Shown: positions 37,041 through 45,631 of the stretch, one piece after another
Numbering within the stretch: position 1 is the first letter of the stretch
How the letters are laid out: the number at the start of each line of letters is the position of its first letter
Origin: Pseudomonadota bacterium
GTDB lineage: Bacteria; Desulfobacterota; Desulfobacteria; Desulfobacterales; Desulfobacteraceae
Assembly: GCA_018821715.1 (NCBI GenBank)
Contig: JAHJLN010000430.1
Span: forward strand, 1 to 46,649
Length of the DNA: 46,649 bases
Direction of reading: 5' to 3'
Translations under genes and position numbers: made by a program
Notes under the pieces: model-generated
The model's input: only the letters and a program-made list of their open reading frames with translations
What the model was told of the DNA's origin: nothing
The model's database searches: none

Positions 37041-37079
37041 GCCTTTGGCAACAATTGCATTCTAAAATTGTGTAAAGGC
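37041..37079 (+). promoter_or_regulatory. Leader hairpin upstream of the EF-G gene
   Basis: GCCTTT...ACAATT (37041-37056) pairs with AATTGT...AAAGGC (37066-37079), interrupted by a small internal loop and closed by an ~8-base loop. It ends 29 bases before the start codon. No T run follows, so it may act on translation or RNA stability; the role is inferred. Confidence 0.4.
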
Positions 37080-37108
37080 AAATTATACATTCAAAGGATG
37101 ATTTTAAA

Positions 37109-39190
37109 ATGATCAGAGATCTAAAAAGGGTAAGAAATATCGGAATCAGTGCCCATATTGATTCAGGTAAAACCACACTGACTGAAAGAATTCTTTTTTA
37201 CACGGACAAAATCCACAAGATCAATGAAGTCAGGGGTAAAGATGGTGTCGGCGCCATCATGGATTCCATGGAGCTTGAGAGAGAAAGAGGCATTACCATA
37301 GCTTCAGCTGCCACGTATTGTGAATGGAACAAGCATAATATCAACATCATTGACACCCCGGGCCATGTGGACTTTACCGTTGAGGTTGAACGGTCTTTAA
37401 GGGTTCTGGACGGGGTCGTACTGATTCTTTGTTCGGTATCCGGTGTTCAGTCCCAGTCTATTACAGTGGATCAGCAGATGAAACGGTATAAAGTTCCTTG
37501 TATTGCATTTGTCAACAAATGTGACAGATCCGGTGCCAATCCCATCAAAGTGAGCAAACAGCTCAGGGATAAATTAGGACATAATTCCGTTCTCATGCAG
37601 CTCCCCATTGGACTTGAAGATAAACATGAAGGGGTGATCGATCTTGTGGCCATGAAAGCCTATTATTTTGAAGGGGAACACGGTGAAAAGGTTGTGATCA
37701 AAGATATCCCGGATGCTATGATGGCAGAAGCCCGGACAGCCCGGGAAGAAATGATTGATGCCGTCTCTCTTTATTCCGAAGACCTCACCGATGCCATATT
37801 GGAAGAAAAAGAGATTACACAAGAAGTGATTATGCAGGCGGTTCGAACCGGAACCATTTCACGCCAGATGACCCCTGTTTTTCTTGGATCTGCTTATAAG
37901 AACAAAGCGGTTCAGCCTTTGCTGAATGCAGTCATCAGTTACCTTCCCTCCCCGCTTGATATTGAAAATGAAGCTCTTGATCTGAATAATAACGAAGAAA
38001 CCGTTATTCTTGAAAGCAGTTTTGATAAACCCACCGTTGCCCTGGCCTTTAAACTGGAAGACGGCCAATATGGCCAGTTGACTTATATCAGGGTCTATCA
38101 AGGATGTATTAATAAAGGCGATACACTGGTTAATTCAAGGGATGGAAGAAAATTTAAAGTCGGCCGTCTGATCCGGATGCATTCTTCTCAAATGGAAGAA
38201 GTGGAAGCCATTCCGGCAGGACACATTGGTGCCATGTTTGGAGTTGACTGTGCCTCGGGTGACACCTTTGTCTCTCCCCAGATCAGTTACGCCATGATTG
38301 CCATGCATATCATGGAACCGGTTATCTCTCTTTCAATTGTTCCCAAGGATAACAAAGCCCAGATCAACATGTCAAAGGCATTGAACCGCTTTACCAAGGA
38401 AGATCCCACATTTAAAACCTATGTGGATCATGAAACCGGTGACACCATTATCCAGGGCATGGGCGAGCTTCATCTTGAAGTCTATGTCGAGCGAATGAAA
38501 AGAGAATATGCAGCAGAGGTTACTACAGGCCAGCCAAGGGTAGCCTACAGAGAAACCATTACCAAAAAAGCCCTTTTCAACTATACCCATAAAAAACAAA
38601 CCGGCGGTGCTGGACAATATGGCCGTGTGGCTGGATTTATAGAGCCTTTTGAAGAAGATTTTGAATTTGTAAACAAGATTACCGGCGGCAGAATCCCCAC
38701 ACAATATATCCCCGCCTGTCAACAGGGCTTTGCTGGTTGTATGGACAAAGGCCCTAAACTTGAATTCCCTGTTACCGGTATTAAGGTCACCATTGAAGAT
38801 GGGGCTTACCATGCTGTCGATTCTTCGGAAATGGCATTTAAAGCTGCAGCAAGAGGTGCCTTTCTTGAGGCCTATGCCAAAGCAAGACCGGTTATCAAAG
38901 AACCGATCATGAAAGTGGTTATTGAAACGCCCAATGAGTTCCAGGGCGCCTGCATGGGCCTGATTAACCAGCGAAGAGGGATTATTCAAGGCTCACAGGA
39001 AGAGGGCGTCATGTCTGTTGTTGAGTCCCAGGTTCCTTTATCGGATATGTTTGGCTTTTCTACTGTTCTTCGATCTGCTACACAGGGGAAGGCGCAGTTT
39101 ACAATGGAATTTTCAACCTATAAACAGGTTCCCCAATCTGTTGCAGAAGAGATTGCCAGAAAAAAATTAGAAGAAAAAACTAAAAAATAA
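37109..39190 (+). CDS. fusA: Elongation factor G, SGKTT (mtEFG1/spdEFG-like) subfamily
   Basis: 693 residues, full-length EF-G with all five domains. G1 is [15 protein letters not shown]2 RGITI, G3 DTPGHVDF, G4 NKCD. The GTPase promotes tRNA-mRNA translocation. The P-loop has Ser where canonical bacterial EF-G has Ala (HIDAGKTT), a feature I associate with the mitochondrial EFG1/spdEFG branch found in deltaproteobacteria, spirochaetes and planctomycetes. It is outside the usual str operon (no rpsL, rpsG or tuf nearby), so a second EF-G may exist elsewhere. AAGGATG precedes the ATG. Confidence 0.93.
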   Translation: MIRDLKRVRNIGISAHIDSGKTTLTERILFYTDKIHKINEVRGKDGVGAIMDSMELERERGITIASAATYCEWNKHNINIIDTPGHVDFTVEVERSLRVLDGVVLILCSVSGVQSQSITVDQQMKRYKVPCIAFVNKCDRSGANPIKVSKQLRDKLGHNSVLMQLPIGLEDKHEGVIDLVAMKAYYFEGEHGEKVVIKDIPDAMMAEARTAREEMIDAVSLYSEDLTDAILEEKEITQEVIMQAVRTGTISRQMTPVFLGSAYKNKAVQPLLNAVISYLPSPLDIENEALDLNNNEETVILESSFDKPTVALAFKLEDGQYGQLTYIRVYQGCINKGDTLVNSRDGRKFKVGRLIRMHSSQMEEVEAIPAGHIGAMFGVDCASGDTFVSPQISYAMIAMHIMEPVISLSIVPKDNKAQINMSKALNRFTKEDPTFKTYVDHETGDTIIQGMGELHLEVYVERMKREYAAEVTTGQPRVAYRETITKKALFNYTHKKQTGGAGQYGRVAGFIEPFEEDFEFVNKITGGRIPTQYIPACQQGFAGCMDKGPKLEFPVTGIKVTIEDGAYHAVDSSEMAFKAAARGAFLEAYAKARPVIKEPIMKVVIETPNEFQGACMGLINQRRGIIQGSQEEGVMSVVESQVPLSDMFGFSTVLRSATQGKAQFTMEFSTYKQVPQSVAEEIARKKLEEKTKK

Positions 39191-39224
39191 TAAGACATTT
39201 ATATTACATAAAGAGAGAGGAAAC

Positions 39225-39923
39225 ATGTTAAAAAAAGATCTCATCCTTAAAAGCCCGGTTTCAAAAACCATTGGGATTGAAAATGTAAAAGACGGCAAAT
39301 TCGGTGCAGTCCTTTCAAGAGCTGGTGTTGGAAAGACCAGTTTTCTTGTCCAAATCGCTCTGACACAACTTTTGAGTGATGAAAAAATACTCCATGTCAG
39401 CCTTGATGACCCTATGGATAAAATAAATTTAAGATATAAAGAAGGCTATACAAACATCATCGACAGTGTCGGGTATATTGATCCCCAGAAAGCCCTCAGG
39501 CTCTGGGAGGATATCAGAACCAACAAGGTCGGAATCAGCTATAATGAATCCACATTTGATACCGAGAAGATAAGAGATTATCTTAAAAGCTTTAAAAAAG
39601 CAGACCTTACCCTGCCCTCCATCATGATCATTGACGGGTTGAATTTTGATAATGATGTTTCCACAATTCTTGAAGACCTGCAGAAACTGAATCAGGAATT
39701 TTCCGTATTCATATGGTTCTCCATGAAGAATCACAGGGAAGAACAATTGTGCGAAGATGGATTTCCCATCCAGCTTGAAACCTATAAGGACAAATTTGAC
39801 AAAGCGGTTTTACTTCAGCCTGTTGAAGATAAAATAGAGGCTGTCATCCTGAAAGACGGGGACAGAACAGATCATAGACATTTGCTGGATCCAGCCACCA
39901 TGATGATTGTTGAATACGCATAA
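39225..39923 (+). CDS. RecA/KaiC-like P-loop protein of unknown function
   Basis: 232 residues. Walker A is LSRAGVGKTSFL (~29-40), and LTLPSIMIIDGLNFD (~125-139) resembles a Walker B strand. The fold order (P-loop, ILHVSLDD strand) recalls RadA/KaiC ATPases, but no partner domain is seen. It lies 35 bases after the EF-G gene on the same strand with AGAGAGGAAAC before the ATG, so it is probably co-transcribed with EF-G. A strong terminator follows. Function unknown; a translation or stress link is only suggested by position. Confidence 0.72.
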   Translation: MLKKDLILKSPVSKTIGIENVKDGKFGAVLSRAGVGKTSFLVQIALTQLLSDEKILHVSLDDPMDKINLRYKEGYTNIIDSVGYIDPQKALRLWEDIRTNKVGISYNESTFDTEKIRDYLKSFKKADLTLPSIMIIDGLNFDNDVSTILEDLQKLNQEFSVFIWFSMKNHREEQLCEDGFPIQLETYKDKFDKAVLLQPVEDKIEAVILKDGDRTDHRHLLDPATMMIVEYA

Positions 39924-39946
39924 CCATTTGCCAATATTCAATCCCC

Positions 39947-39990
39947 AAAGGCTGCAAGTCAAACTCCATTGATTTGCAGCCTTTTTTTGC
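39947..39990 (+). terminator. Rho-independent terminator after the EF-G/P-loop operon
   Basis: AAAGGCTGCAAGTCAA (39947-39962) pairs with TTGATTTGCAGCCTTT (39969-39984), with one mismatch, and runs into TTTT. A textbook terminator. Confidence 0.88.
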
Positions 39991-39992
39991 TT

Positions 39993-41153
39993 CTATACTC
40001 CGGGAAGACTTTGCCAGTTAATGACTTGAACCTTGTTCCGGGTATAGGCTTTATCCCCACCATAAATCAAATAGGATTCCAGGGGCATGTCACATAGTTT
40101 GGAAAAATAACGCAATCCTTTGAAATGATCTGAAGAAACCGTCTGCCCGGATTTAATTTCAATTAGCCAAAGCGTACTTCCATTATCACAGATAATATCC
40201 ACCTCATTTCCCTTGCTGTCGCGATAAAAATACAGATTGTCTGTTTTTCCCTTGTTATACCGTGCTTTTAAAAGTTCGGAAAACACATAGGTTTCAAACA
40301 AAGCCCCTTTTAACGGATGGGAAAAGACTTGGTCAATATTGGTAATGCCAAGCAGGTAGGATGCAAGTCCGGTATCCAGGAAATAAATCTTGGGCGCTTT
40401 TATCAGGCGTTTATTAAAATTCTTATAGAATGGTTTGAGAAGCTTGATGATATAGCTTGCTTCCAATACAGAGATCCATGCTTTCACCGTATTGTGGTTT
40501 ATCCCGCAGTCATTACCCAAAGAGGACAGGTTTAAAATCTGTCCGGTTCTTCCGGCGCACAGTTTTAAAAAATTTTCAAATTGAGACAAATCCTTAATAT
40601 TGATGAGCCTTCGAAGGTCTCTTTCCACATAGGTATTAACATAAAACTGCATGGCCTCGGTTGGATCAAGGTTTTTATCAAATATCCTTGGATAAAAGCC
40701 TTTAAATAGAACCGGTTCTATTTTGTTTTGATTCCTATCTTCTTTATACGCCTCATCATAGGAAAATGGCAGCAGCTTGACAATTGCACTGCGGCCTGCA
40801 AGGGATTGGGAAATTGTCTGCATCAGATCAAACTGCTGACTGCCGGTTAAAATAAACAATCCCTCTGTGTTTTGCAGATCCACGATGGTCTGGATATATG
40901 AAATTAAATCAGGTTCCCGTTGAATTTCATCAATGATTGCACCTTCCGGGAAACGGTTTAAAAATCCTCTTGGATCTTCTTTGGCAAACAGTCTCTCATC
41001 AACATCTTCAAGGGATACATATGCCTTTTGGGGAAATATCATTTTGCAGAGCGTGGTTTTGCCGGACTGTCTCGGGCCTGTTATGGTCACAACAGGATAC
41101 TGGCTTGCAAAGGCCAGCACTTTTTCAGATATGTTCCGCCTGATCAGGGACAT
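39993..41153 (-). CDS. AAA_14/DUF4143 ATP-binding protein (first copy)
   Basis: 386 residues. Walker A TITGPRQSGKTTLCKM (~25-40), Walker B GAIIDEIQREPDL, sensor TGSQQFDLM, and a C-terminal DUF4143 domain with the nuclease-like pattern KGNEVDIICDNG...LIEIKSG (Asp, Glu, Lys). Such proteins are common, poorly characterised and often lie in accessory DNA. The ATG at 41153 has GGAG six bases upstream; a TTG at 41171 is rejected. A perfect 21-bp inverted repeat lies 41 bases upstream of it. It resembles the second copy at 42707-43948 in architecture only. Confidence 0.85.
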   Translation of the reverse strand: MSLIRRNISEKVLAFASQYPVVTITGPRQSGKTTLCKMIFPQKAYVSLEDVDERLFAKEDPRGFLNRFPEGAIIDEIQREPDLISYIQTIVDLQNTEGLFILTGSQQFDLMQTISQSLAGRSAIVKLLPFSYDEAYKEDRNQNKIEPVLFKGFYPRIFDKNLDPTEAMQFYVNTYVERDLRRLINIKDLSQFENFLKLCAGRTGQILNLSSLGNDCGINHNTVKAWISVLEASYIIKLLKPFYKNFNKRLIKAPKIYFLDTGLASYLLGITNIDQVFSHPLKGALFETYVFSELLKARYNKGKTDNLYFYRDSKGNEVDIICDNGSTLWLIEIKSGQTVSSDHFKGLRYFSKLCDMPLESYLIYGGDKAYTRNKVQVINWQSLPGV

Positions 41154-41193
41154 GGGAAACTCCGAATTCAAATTAAATTGTATCCATAGCTAT

Positions 41194-41246
41194 AGTCAAT
41201 TCGGTACAGATTGTCAATTCAATTAACAATCTGTACCGAATTGACT
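41194..41246. repeat. Perfect 21-bp inverted repeat with 11-base spacer
   Basis: The arm at 41194-41214 begins AGTCAATTCGGTACAG and is the exact reverse complement of 41226-41246. The spacer is CAATTCAATTA. It is in the gap between the ModF-like gene and the first DUF4143 gene, both on the minus strand. There is no T run, so it is not a simple terminator. The arm adjacent to the DUF4143 gene ends in TTGACT, a possible -35 box for it. Confidence 0.85.
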
Positions 41247-41272
41247 GTTTAGGAATCAACGTGCAGCCCACC

Positions 41273-42676
41273 TTAAAAAGATCTTATCCCCCCCATTTTA
41301 ATCTGCTGAACAAAAAAATCTCTGAACTCGTCTTCCCGGTGGCTGACATAGAGAATTGTACAGATATTTTTTTTAGCAATGAATTCTATAAAATCAAGGA
41401 CCGCCTTCCGGTTCAGCCCATCCAGCCCCTGGGTCGGTTCGTCCAGGACCAGGAGCCGGGGCATTTTTATCAGGGCCCGGGCGATCAGCACCAGGCGCTG
41501 GTCTGCAAAATTTAAATCCCTGAAAGCAGTCCTGGCTTTTTGGGTCATGCCGATGCGTTCAAGCCATTTCATCGCCAGCAGTTCTTGTTGTCTCGTATAA
41601 GCCTGATACACCCCAATGGAATCAAAAAAGCCTGAAAGAATACAACTCAGTGTACTGCCGGGAACAACATAATTTCTGTGCAGATCGGAACTGACAATGC
41701 CCATCTGTTTTTTTAAATCCCAGATGGATTCACCGCTTCCCCTCTGAACGCCGAACACCCGTAAATTATTCTGGTAGCAGGCAGGATGATCTCCAGTGAT
41801 AACCTGAAGAAGAGTTGACTTGCCGCTGCCGTTGGGACCGGTTACCAAGGTGTGTTCCCCCTGGTGAAGGGTCAGTGTCAACCCCTGAAAAATGTCATGG
41901 CCCCCATAGCCTGCAAATCCGTTTTCCAGAAAGATCAATTCCGGTTGATCCGTTTCCGGCTGATTGGCTACTTGTTCATCAATATCCCCTGCACCTGCCT
42001 TAAAATCCGGAACCTCCCTGCCCGCTTCATGTTCAAGTAAGGCTTGTACGTCTTGCCGCGGTCCCTGAAGGATGAATCTGCCCTGTGACACCATGCCGGA
42101 ATGGGTACACCAGCAAGGGATATCATGAATATTGGCAACAAACAGGATCAGCAGAACGTTCTGTCTGTGCAAATGGCAAAGGGCTTTGTCCACTTCTTCC
42201 CGGCTCCTGGGGTCCAGTCCTTCATAGGGAGATTCGATAATGAGACAGGAGATTCCCTTTGAAAACTGCGACAGGAGCATTAATTTTCGAGACTGTCCTG
42301 TGCTGAGCTGGCGGTATCCTTTATCCAGACACGAGGTCATATTAAAAGCCGCTATCAGGCCGGCATGATTTTGAATATCCCTGATAAACTCCCTGGCAGG
42401 CGTGCCCGGGTCTATCTTGTCTAAAAAGTCAGTGTCATCCTTTTTAAGTTCGGATTCATAGAGGGCCTGCTGTTTTTTAAAGGAAACAATTCCAGGGTTT
42501 TCCGGTAACATCAGGCAATCAGCCGTGATATCCAGATGTTCTCCGCAAATGAGCCTGAAAAAGTCATCCATCCCGGAATGATTTGATCCAAAAATGCACC
42601 AGGCCTCATGATTCAGTGCAGAAAACCGGTCAATAAAAAGGGTGTCGGTTTTACCGTTCATTATTTTCAAAGCCAT
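41273..42676 (-). CDS. ModF/PhrA-like protein with two ABC ATPase domains
   Basis: 467 residues, soluble. The second ABC domain is complete at Walker A (VTGPNGSGKSTLLQVITG) and Walker B (LLVLDEPTQGLDGLNR), with signature LNFADQRLVLIARAL instead of LSGGQ. The first domain has GSNHSGMDDFFRLI at the Walker A position, lacking the GKS/T, though its signature (LSTGQSRKLML) and SPYEGLDPRS region remain. This is the plan of E. coli ModF (PhrA), whose role is unclear. No molybdate transporter genes are adjacent. The ATG at 42676 has AGGG seven bases before it. Confidence 0.8.
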   Translation of the reverse strand: MALKIMNGKTDTLFIDRFSALNHEAWCIFGSNHSGMDDFFRLICGEHLDITADCLMLPENPGIVSFKKQQALYESELKKDDTDFLDKIDPGTPAREFIRDIQNHAGLIAAFNMTSCLDKGYRQLSTGQSRKLMLLSQFSKGISCLIIESPYEGLDPRSREEVDKALCHLHRQNVLLILFVANIHDIPCWCTHSGMVSQGRFILQGPRQDVQALLEHEAGREVPDFKAGAGDIDEQVANQPETDQPELIFLENGFAGYGGHDIFQGLTLTLHQGEHTLVTGPNGSGKSTLLQVITGDHPACYQNNLRVFGVQRGSGESIWDLKKQMGIVSSDLHRNYVVPGSTLSCILSGFFDSIGVYQAYTRQQELLAMKWLERIGMTQKARTAFRDLNFADQRLVLIARALIKMPRLLVLDEPTQGLDGLNRKAVLDFIEFIAKKNICTILYVSHREDEFRDFFVQQIKMGGIRSF

Positions 42677-42706
42677 ATTCAACCCTTTTTTAAAATAAAT
42701 CTTCTG

Positions 42707-43948
42707 TTAAAGATAAATAGCTGGAATCTGGATAATATTATCTGCAACAATTTCAATCTTTTCGGAATTGTTCACCAGGATACCAAACTTTGACCCTGTT
42801 TCCTTGAGAAATATTTTTAAAGGCCCAAGCATCCGCTGAGTAAGTTTAGTGCCCAGTTTAATCTCAATGGGAATAAACCCGAACGGTCCGTCAATAATCA
42901 AGTCTATTTCCGCCTTGTCGCGGGTTCGATAAAAATTGAAATCAATCCCAGGCTTTAACGTACTTTGAAACCCCCTGATAATCTCTTCGATAACAAAAGA
43001 TTTAAAAGAAGTGCCGGCCATGGGATGGATGAGAAGCCGGTCAATCTCATCCACCTTGAGCAGATGATGAAGAATACCCGGGTCCCGAAAAAAGCCTTTG
43101 GGCATCTTTTGGATCTTTTTCAAGCTGTTTTTTTCAAAACATCGCAGATTCCTCCAGATAAAAGTGTTGTGGAGTATCTCCAGATATTCCTTGGCGGTCA
43201 CAGAACTCACCTCCAATGCTTTTGCAATGGAGGATTGATTAATAATCGTGCCGGAATGATAAGACAGACTCTGAATAAAAAGTCTGAAATTGTGGGTATT
43301 GAGGCGGGGGAAAAGGCGTTGGATATCACGGCGGATATAGTCTGCAAAATATTCACCCATCCAGAGGCCGTAAAAGATCGGGGTTGTTTTTCCTTTTATC
43401 CTGGGCTCGGGATAACCGCCCAGCAGCCAGTGTTCATAGAGTTGATGAATCGTGACAAATGTCTTCAGATCAACCAGGTCAGCAAGGGAAGTTGAACGCT
43501 CTATCAAGAGTTCATAAATGTTTGGCAGAGGCTTTTCGTAAAATTCTATCATCTTGAACGGCCAAAGTTCAATAGTGGCAATCCGCCCGGCAAGGCTTTC
43601 GGACAGTCCCCTGACAATTTCAGGAGAGCTTGAACCGGTCAGCAGAAAACGACCGCAAGCCTTTCTGTCCTGATCAATAATTCCACGCAGGACTTTGAAC
43701 AGGTCCGGAAACTGCTGGGCTTCATCAATAATGGTTTTATCCTGCTGCCGGTTAAAAAATCCCAGCGGGTCACTGGTTATAAGCTGGTAATCATCAGGCC
43801 GCTCAAGATCATAATACTTCCAGTCAGGATACACAGACTTGACCAGTGTGGATTTTCCGCATTGCCTGGGACCGATCACGGCCACACAGGGAAACATTCC
43901 CATGAGGGTCTCGATTTTATGGGCTAAGATTCGTTTTTTATCCGTCAT
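42707..43948 (-). CDS. AAA_14/DUF4143 ATP-binding protein (second copy)
   Basis: 413 residues. Walker A AVIGPRQCGKSTLVKSVYP (~22-40), Walker B KTIIDEAQQFPDLF, sensor FLLTGSSSPEIVRGLSES, and the C-terminal DUF4143 nuclease-like motif DKAEIDLIIDGPFGF.PIEIKLG. It lies 30 bases before the ModF-like gene on the same strand and may be co-transcribed. Sequence similarity to the first copy is limited to the motifs, so this is not a recent duplication. Substrate unknown; the family includes membrane-complex and defence-associated ATPases. Confidence 0.85.
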   Translation of the reverse strand: MTDKKRILAHKIETLMGMFPCVAVIGPRQCGKSTLVKSVYPDWKYYDLERPDDYQLITSDPLGFFNRQQDKTIIDEAQQFPDLFKVLRGIIDQDRKACGRFLLTGSSSPEIVRGLSESLAGRIATIELWPFKMIEFYEKPLPNIYELLIERSTSLADLVDLKTFVTIHQLYEHWLLGGYPEPRIKGKTTPIFYGLWMGEYFADYIRRDIQRLFPRLNTHNFRLFIQSLSYHSGTIINQSSIAKALEVSSVTAKEYLEILHNTFIWRNLRCFEKNSLKKIQKMPKGFFRDPGILHHLLKVDEIDRLLIHPMAGTSFKSFVIEEIIRGFQSTLKPGIDFNFYRTRDKAEIDLIIDGPFGFIPIEIKLGTKLTQRMLGPLKIFLKETGSKFGILVNNSEKIEIVADNIIQIPAIYL

Positions 43949-44117
43949 TTTTAAACACTAACTTTAAAAAATACGGGTGTCAATAAAAATTAAAACATTT
44001 TTTGAACAAGCTTGAAGCAATAAACGATCTGCCGGAGGATGATTGTGATTTCTTTCCTTGATGCAGTCATCAAACGCAGAAAATTTGAAGAACTTGTACA
44101 TAAATAAAGAGGAACAA
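43949..44117. other. Non-coding stretch before the hicB remnant
   Basis: About 170 bases. A 22-codon ATG frame at 44039-44107 (MIVISFLDAVIKRRKFEELV...) has GGAGG just before it but ends quickly and matches nothing I know; it may be a relic of a gene once ahead of hicB. Otherwise nothing supportable. Confidence 0.3.
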
Positions 44118-44228
44118 ATGAGCGTATTTACCGCTGTAATCCAAAAAGAAGACACCCTTTATGCGGCCCAATGCCCTGAACTGGGAACAAAGCCTGAACA
44201 AGCTCCCCCAACTCTTTGTATTCTTTAG
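44118..44228 (+). pseudogene. Truncated HicB-type antitoxin
   Basis: The ATG with GAGG upstream opens MSVFTAVIQKEDTLYAAQCP, then ELGT, the standard HicB N-terminal strand-turn-strand (xYTAVI..e....A.CPELG). After that the sequence changes to unrelated KPEQAPPTLCIL and stops at codon 37. The rest of HicB and the HicA toxin are missing, so it is a broken fragment joined to other DNA. Confidence 0.6.
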
Positions 44229-44263
44229 GACATTAAACCTATTGCTCCGTTTTTGTCTTTAAG

Positions 44264-44428
44264 CGTATCCCCTTCAATACCAACCTTCTTCACCGTTATT
44301 CCGGCGGGGTGCCCAGGCCGATTAACAATATTGCCACAGCCTGCCTGATCCATGCCGCATCCAAAAACATTACCAGTATTGACGAATCCAACATCAACGA
44401 AACCATGGCAGAGTTCCAGTTGCCATAA
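44264..44428 (+). pseudogene. C-terminal remnant of a transposon-type AAA ATPase (ExeA/TniB-like)
   Basis: Frame reading RIPFNTNLLHRYSGGVPRPI, then NNIATACLIHAASKN and ending NETMAEFQLP at a TAA. The R...SGG.PR.INN.A..CL..A pattern is the end of the AAA ATPase partner of DDE transposases and of ExeA-like proteins. The Walker domains are missing and there is no start codon. It begins ~35 bases after the hicB relic. Confidence 0.6.
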
Positions 44429-44485
44429 TAAAGGGTGCTGTCCAGATTCGTGCGTAAATGCACTCTAAGGCAGATCAAATAACAA

Positions 44486-44776
44486 TCAATCCTTGAATCT
44501 TTCCGGCCATCTCATTGCTGTGTGCATGACTCTTAAAATAAAAATAACGCCATCTTTTTCCACATAAGGTAATATAAATGGTAAGTCTTGGATCACAAGT
44601 TCGCGTGTACCGGCAACCCTTCCGGGTCTGCCTATGCCTGGATGATCTGCAAGTATTTTTACTGAGTCCCAGATCTTAGCCCCGACCGCTGCTGCTGCCA
44701 TGGGTTTGTCTGCTGCAATGTACTCTATCGCCTCATTCAAATTTAAAAGGGCCTTCCGAGTCCATTTAACGCGCAT
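44486..44776 (-). CDS. parE: ParE/RelE-superfamily toxin
   Basis: 96 residues. MRVKWTRKALLNLNEAIEYI opens the typical helix-rich ParE start; DHPGIGRPGRVAGTRELVI (~55-75) and the closing FILRVMHTAMRWPE are family hallmarks. ParE toxins poison DNA gyrase; RelE relatives cut mRNA. It overlaps the parD antitoxin by 11 nt and follows it, the standard order. Confidence 0.9.
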   Translation of the reverse strand: MRVKWTRKALLNLNEAIEYIAADKPMAAAAVGAKIWDSVKILADHPGIGRPGRVAGTRELVIQDLPFILPYVEKDGVIFILRVMHTAMRWPERFKD

Positions 44777-45005
44777 CTACACCCCATTTCCGAAATGCAG
44801 CAGTTACTTCATTGTCGGTTGCTATTTCACCCTTCTCAACTTCTTTCAAACCGTCTTTCACTTCCTTAACAAACCATTCTTCATACTCGATATATCGCTT
44901 CAATGCCTGATGGATTAAATAAGACCTTGGCCTATCCTGATTCTTTGCCAGGTTGTCGAGTCGTCCGAGCATGTTTTCATCTATTCGTACAGTTGTTGGT
45001 TTCAT
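44766..45005 (-). CDS. parD: ParD/CopG-type ribbon-helix-helix antitoxin
   Basis: 79 residues. TTVRIDENMLGRLDNLAKNQ and then RSYLIHQALKRYIEYEEW is a ribbon-helix-helix DNA-binding domain; the acidic C-terminal tail would bind the toxin. The ATG at 45005 has AAGGGGGTG five bases before it; the open frame extends upstream to 45056, but that part lies over the promoter. It is autoregulated by inference, since a palindrome overlaps the -10 box. Confidence 0.9.
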   Translation of the reverse strand: MKPTTVRIDENMLGRLDNLAKNQDRPRSYLIHQALKRYIEYEEWFVKEVKDGLKEVEKGEIATDNEVTAAFRKWGVDAR

Positions 45006-45017
45006 AAACACCCCCTT

Positions 45018-45056
45018 GTATTCTTTAAAAATACAAAAGACTACAGAGAAAGTCAA
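45018..45056 (-). promoter_or_regulatory. Promoter and probable operator of parDE
   Basis: On the minus strand TTGACT (45056-45051), 17-base spacer, TATTTT (45033-45028). The imperfect palindrome GTATTCTTTAAAAATAC (45018-45034, plus strand) covers the -10 box and is a natural site for the RHH antitoxin. Confidence 0.65.
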
Positions 45057-45061
45057 TGAGG

Positions 45062-45132
45062 AAATCCAATATTAACTTTATGTAAAAAGTTAATAGTCAT
45101 CAATTCGCAGCGATGCCTTTAATTACAGGCAT
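45062..45132. repeat. Two short hairpins next to the RAYT gene
   Basis: ATTAACTTT-ATGTAA-AAAGTTAAT is a perfect 9-bp inverted repeat at about 45070-45093. GATGCCT-TTAATTAC-AGGCATC (about 45112-45132) overlaps the end of the transposase gene. REP-like hairpins are expected near tyrosine transposases. Confidence 0.45.
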
Positions 45133-45589
45133 CTTCGCTATACACCCAGTTTGATTTTCTGTCCTCAGACAAATATTGCTGATGACTGCTCCATTTGTAT
45201 TGATCTATCAAATCAATGCCGGCTTTTGAAGGATTTTGATGGATATATTTTACACATGACAGCAAATAGTTGTCTGCATCAATTAGAATAGATTTATACC
45301 GACCCCTGAAAAGTTGTCCGTCAAGCTTGTGTTTTCTATTAAACCGTTGGGTGTAGATCCCGTTGATATGCCGCATTCCTTTTGAAATGTTTGCCAATGG
45401 TGTCTGTACAACCATATGATAATGATTCGGCATCAGACAGTAGGCACAAACACGGAAATTCCAGGCATCAACCGCGTCTTTGAGAATTTTGATAAACAAT
45501 TTATAATCCTCCTGGTTATTGAAGATTCTCTCAGCTCGACGGCCCCGGTTCATCACATGATACCAGGCATTTGGAAATTCTATTCTCAA
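45119..45589 (-). CDS. REP-associated/IS200-like Y1 transposase (RAYT), probably degraded
   Basis: 156 residues. The HUH motif is PNHYHMVVQ (~53-60) and the nucleophile Tyr lies in CVKYIHQNPSKAG (~114). The N-terminal RIEFPNAWYHVMNRG is the usual RAYT start, which in intact genes is preceded by M.RPL. Here RPL is encoded upstream, but the frame has no ATG before an in-frame stop, so only a TTG (45589) can start. The C terminus ends soon after WSSHQQY, shorter than the common ~200-320 residue members. It acts on single-stranded DNA hairpins; this copy may be inactive. Confidence 0.75.
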   Translation of the reverse strand: MRIEFPNAWYHVMNRGRRAERIFNNQEDYKLFIKILKDAVDAWNFRVCAYCLMPNHYHMVVQTPLANISKGMRHINGIYTQRFNRKHKLDGQLFRGRYKSILIDADNYLLSCVKYIHQNPSKAGIDLIDQYKWSSHQQYLSEDRKSNWVYSEDACN

Positions 45590-45631
45590 AGGACGGGACT
45601 TGTCAGCTAGCTTATCATTTCAAAAAACAAG

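Noticed and set aside
44039-44107. 22-codon frame with GGAGG before it
   Set aside because: Too short, no similarity recognised; probably a relic or chance.
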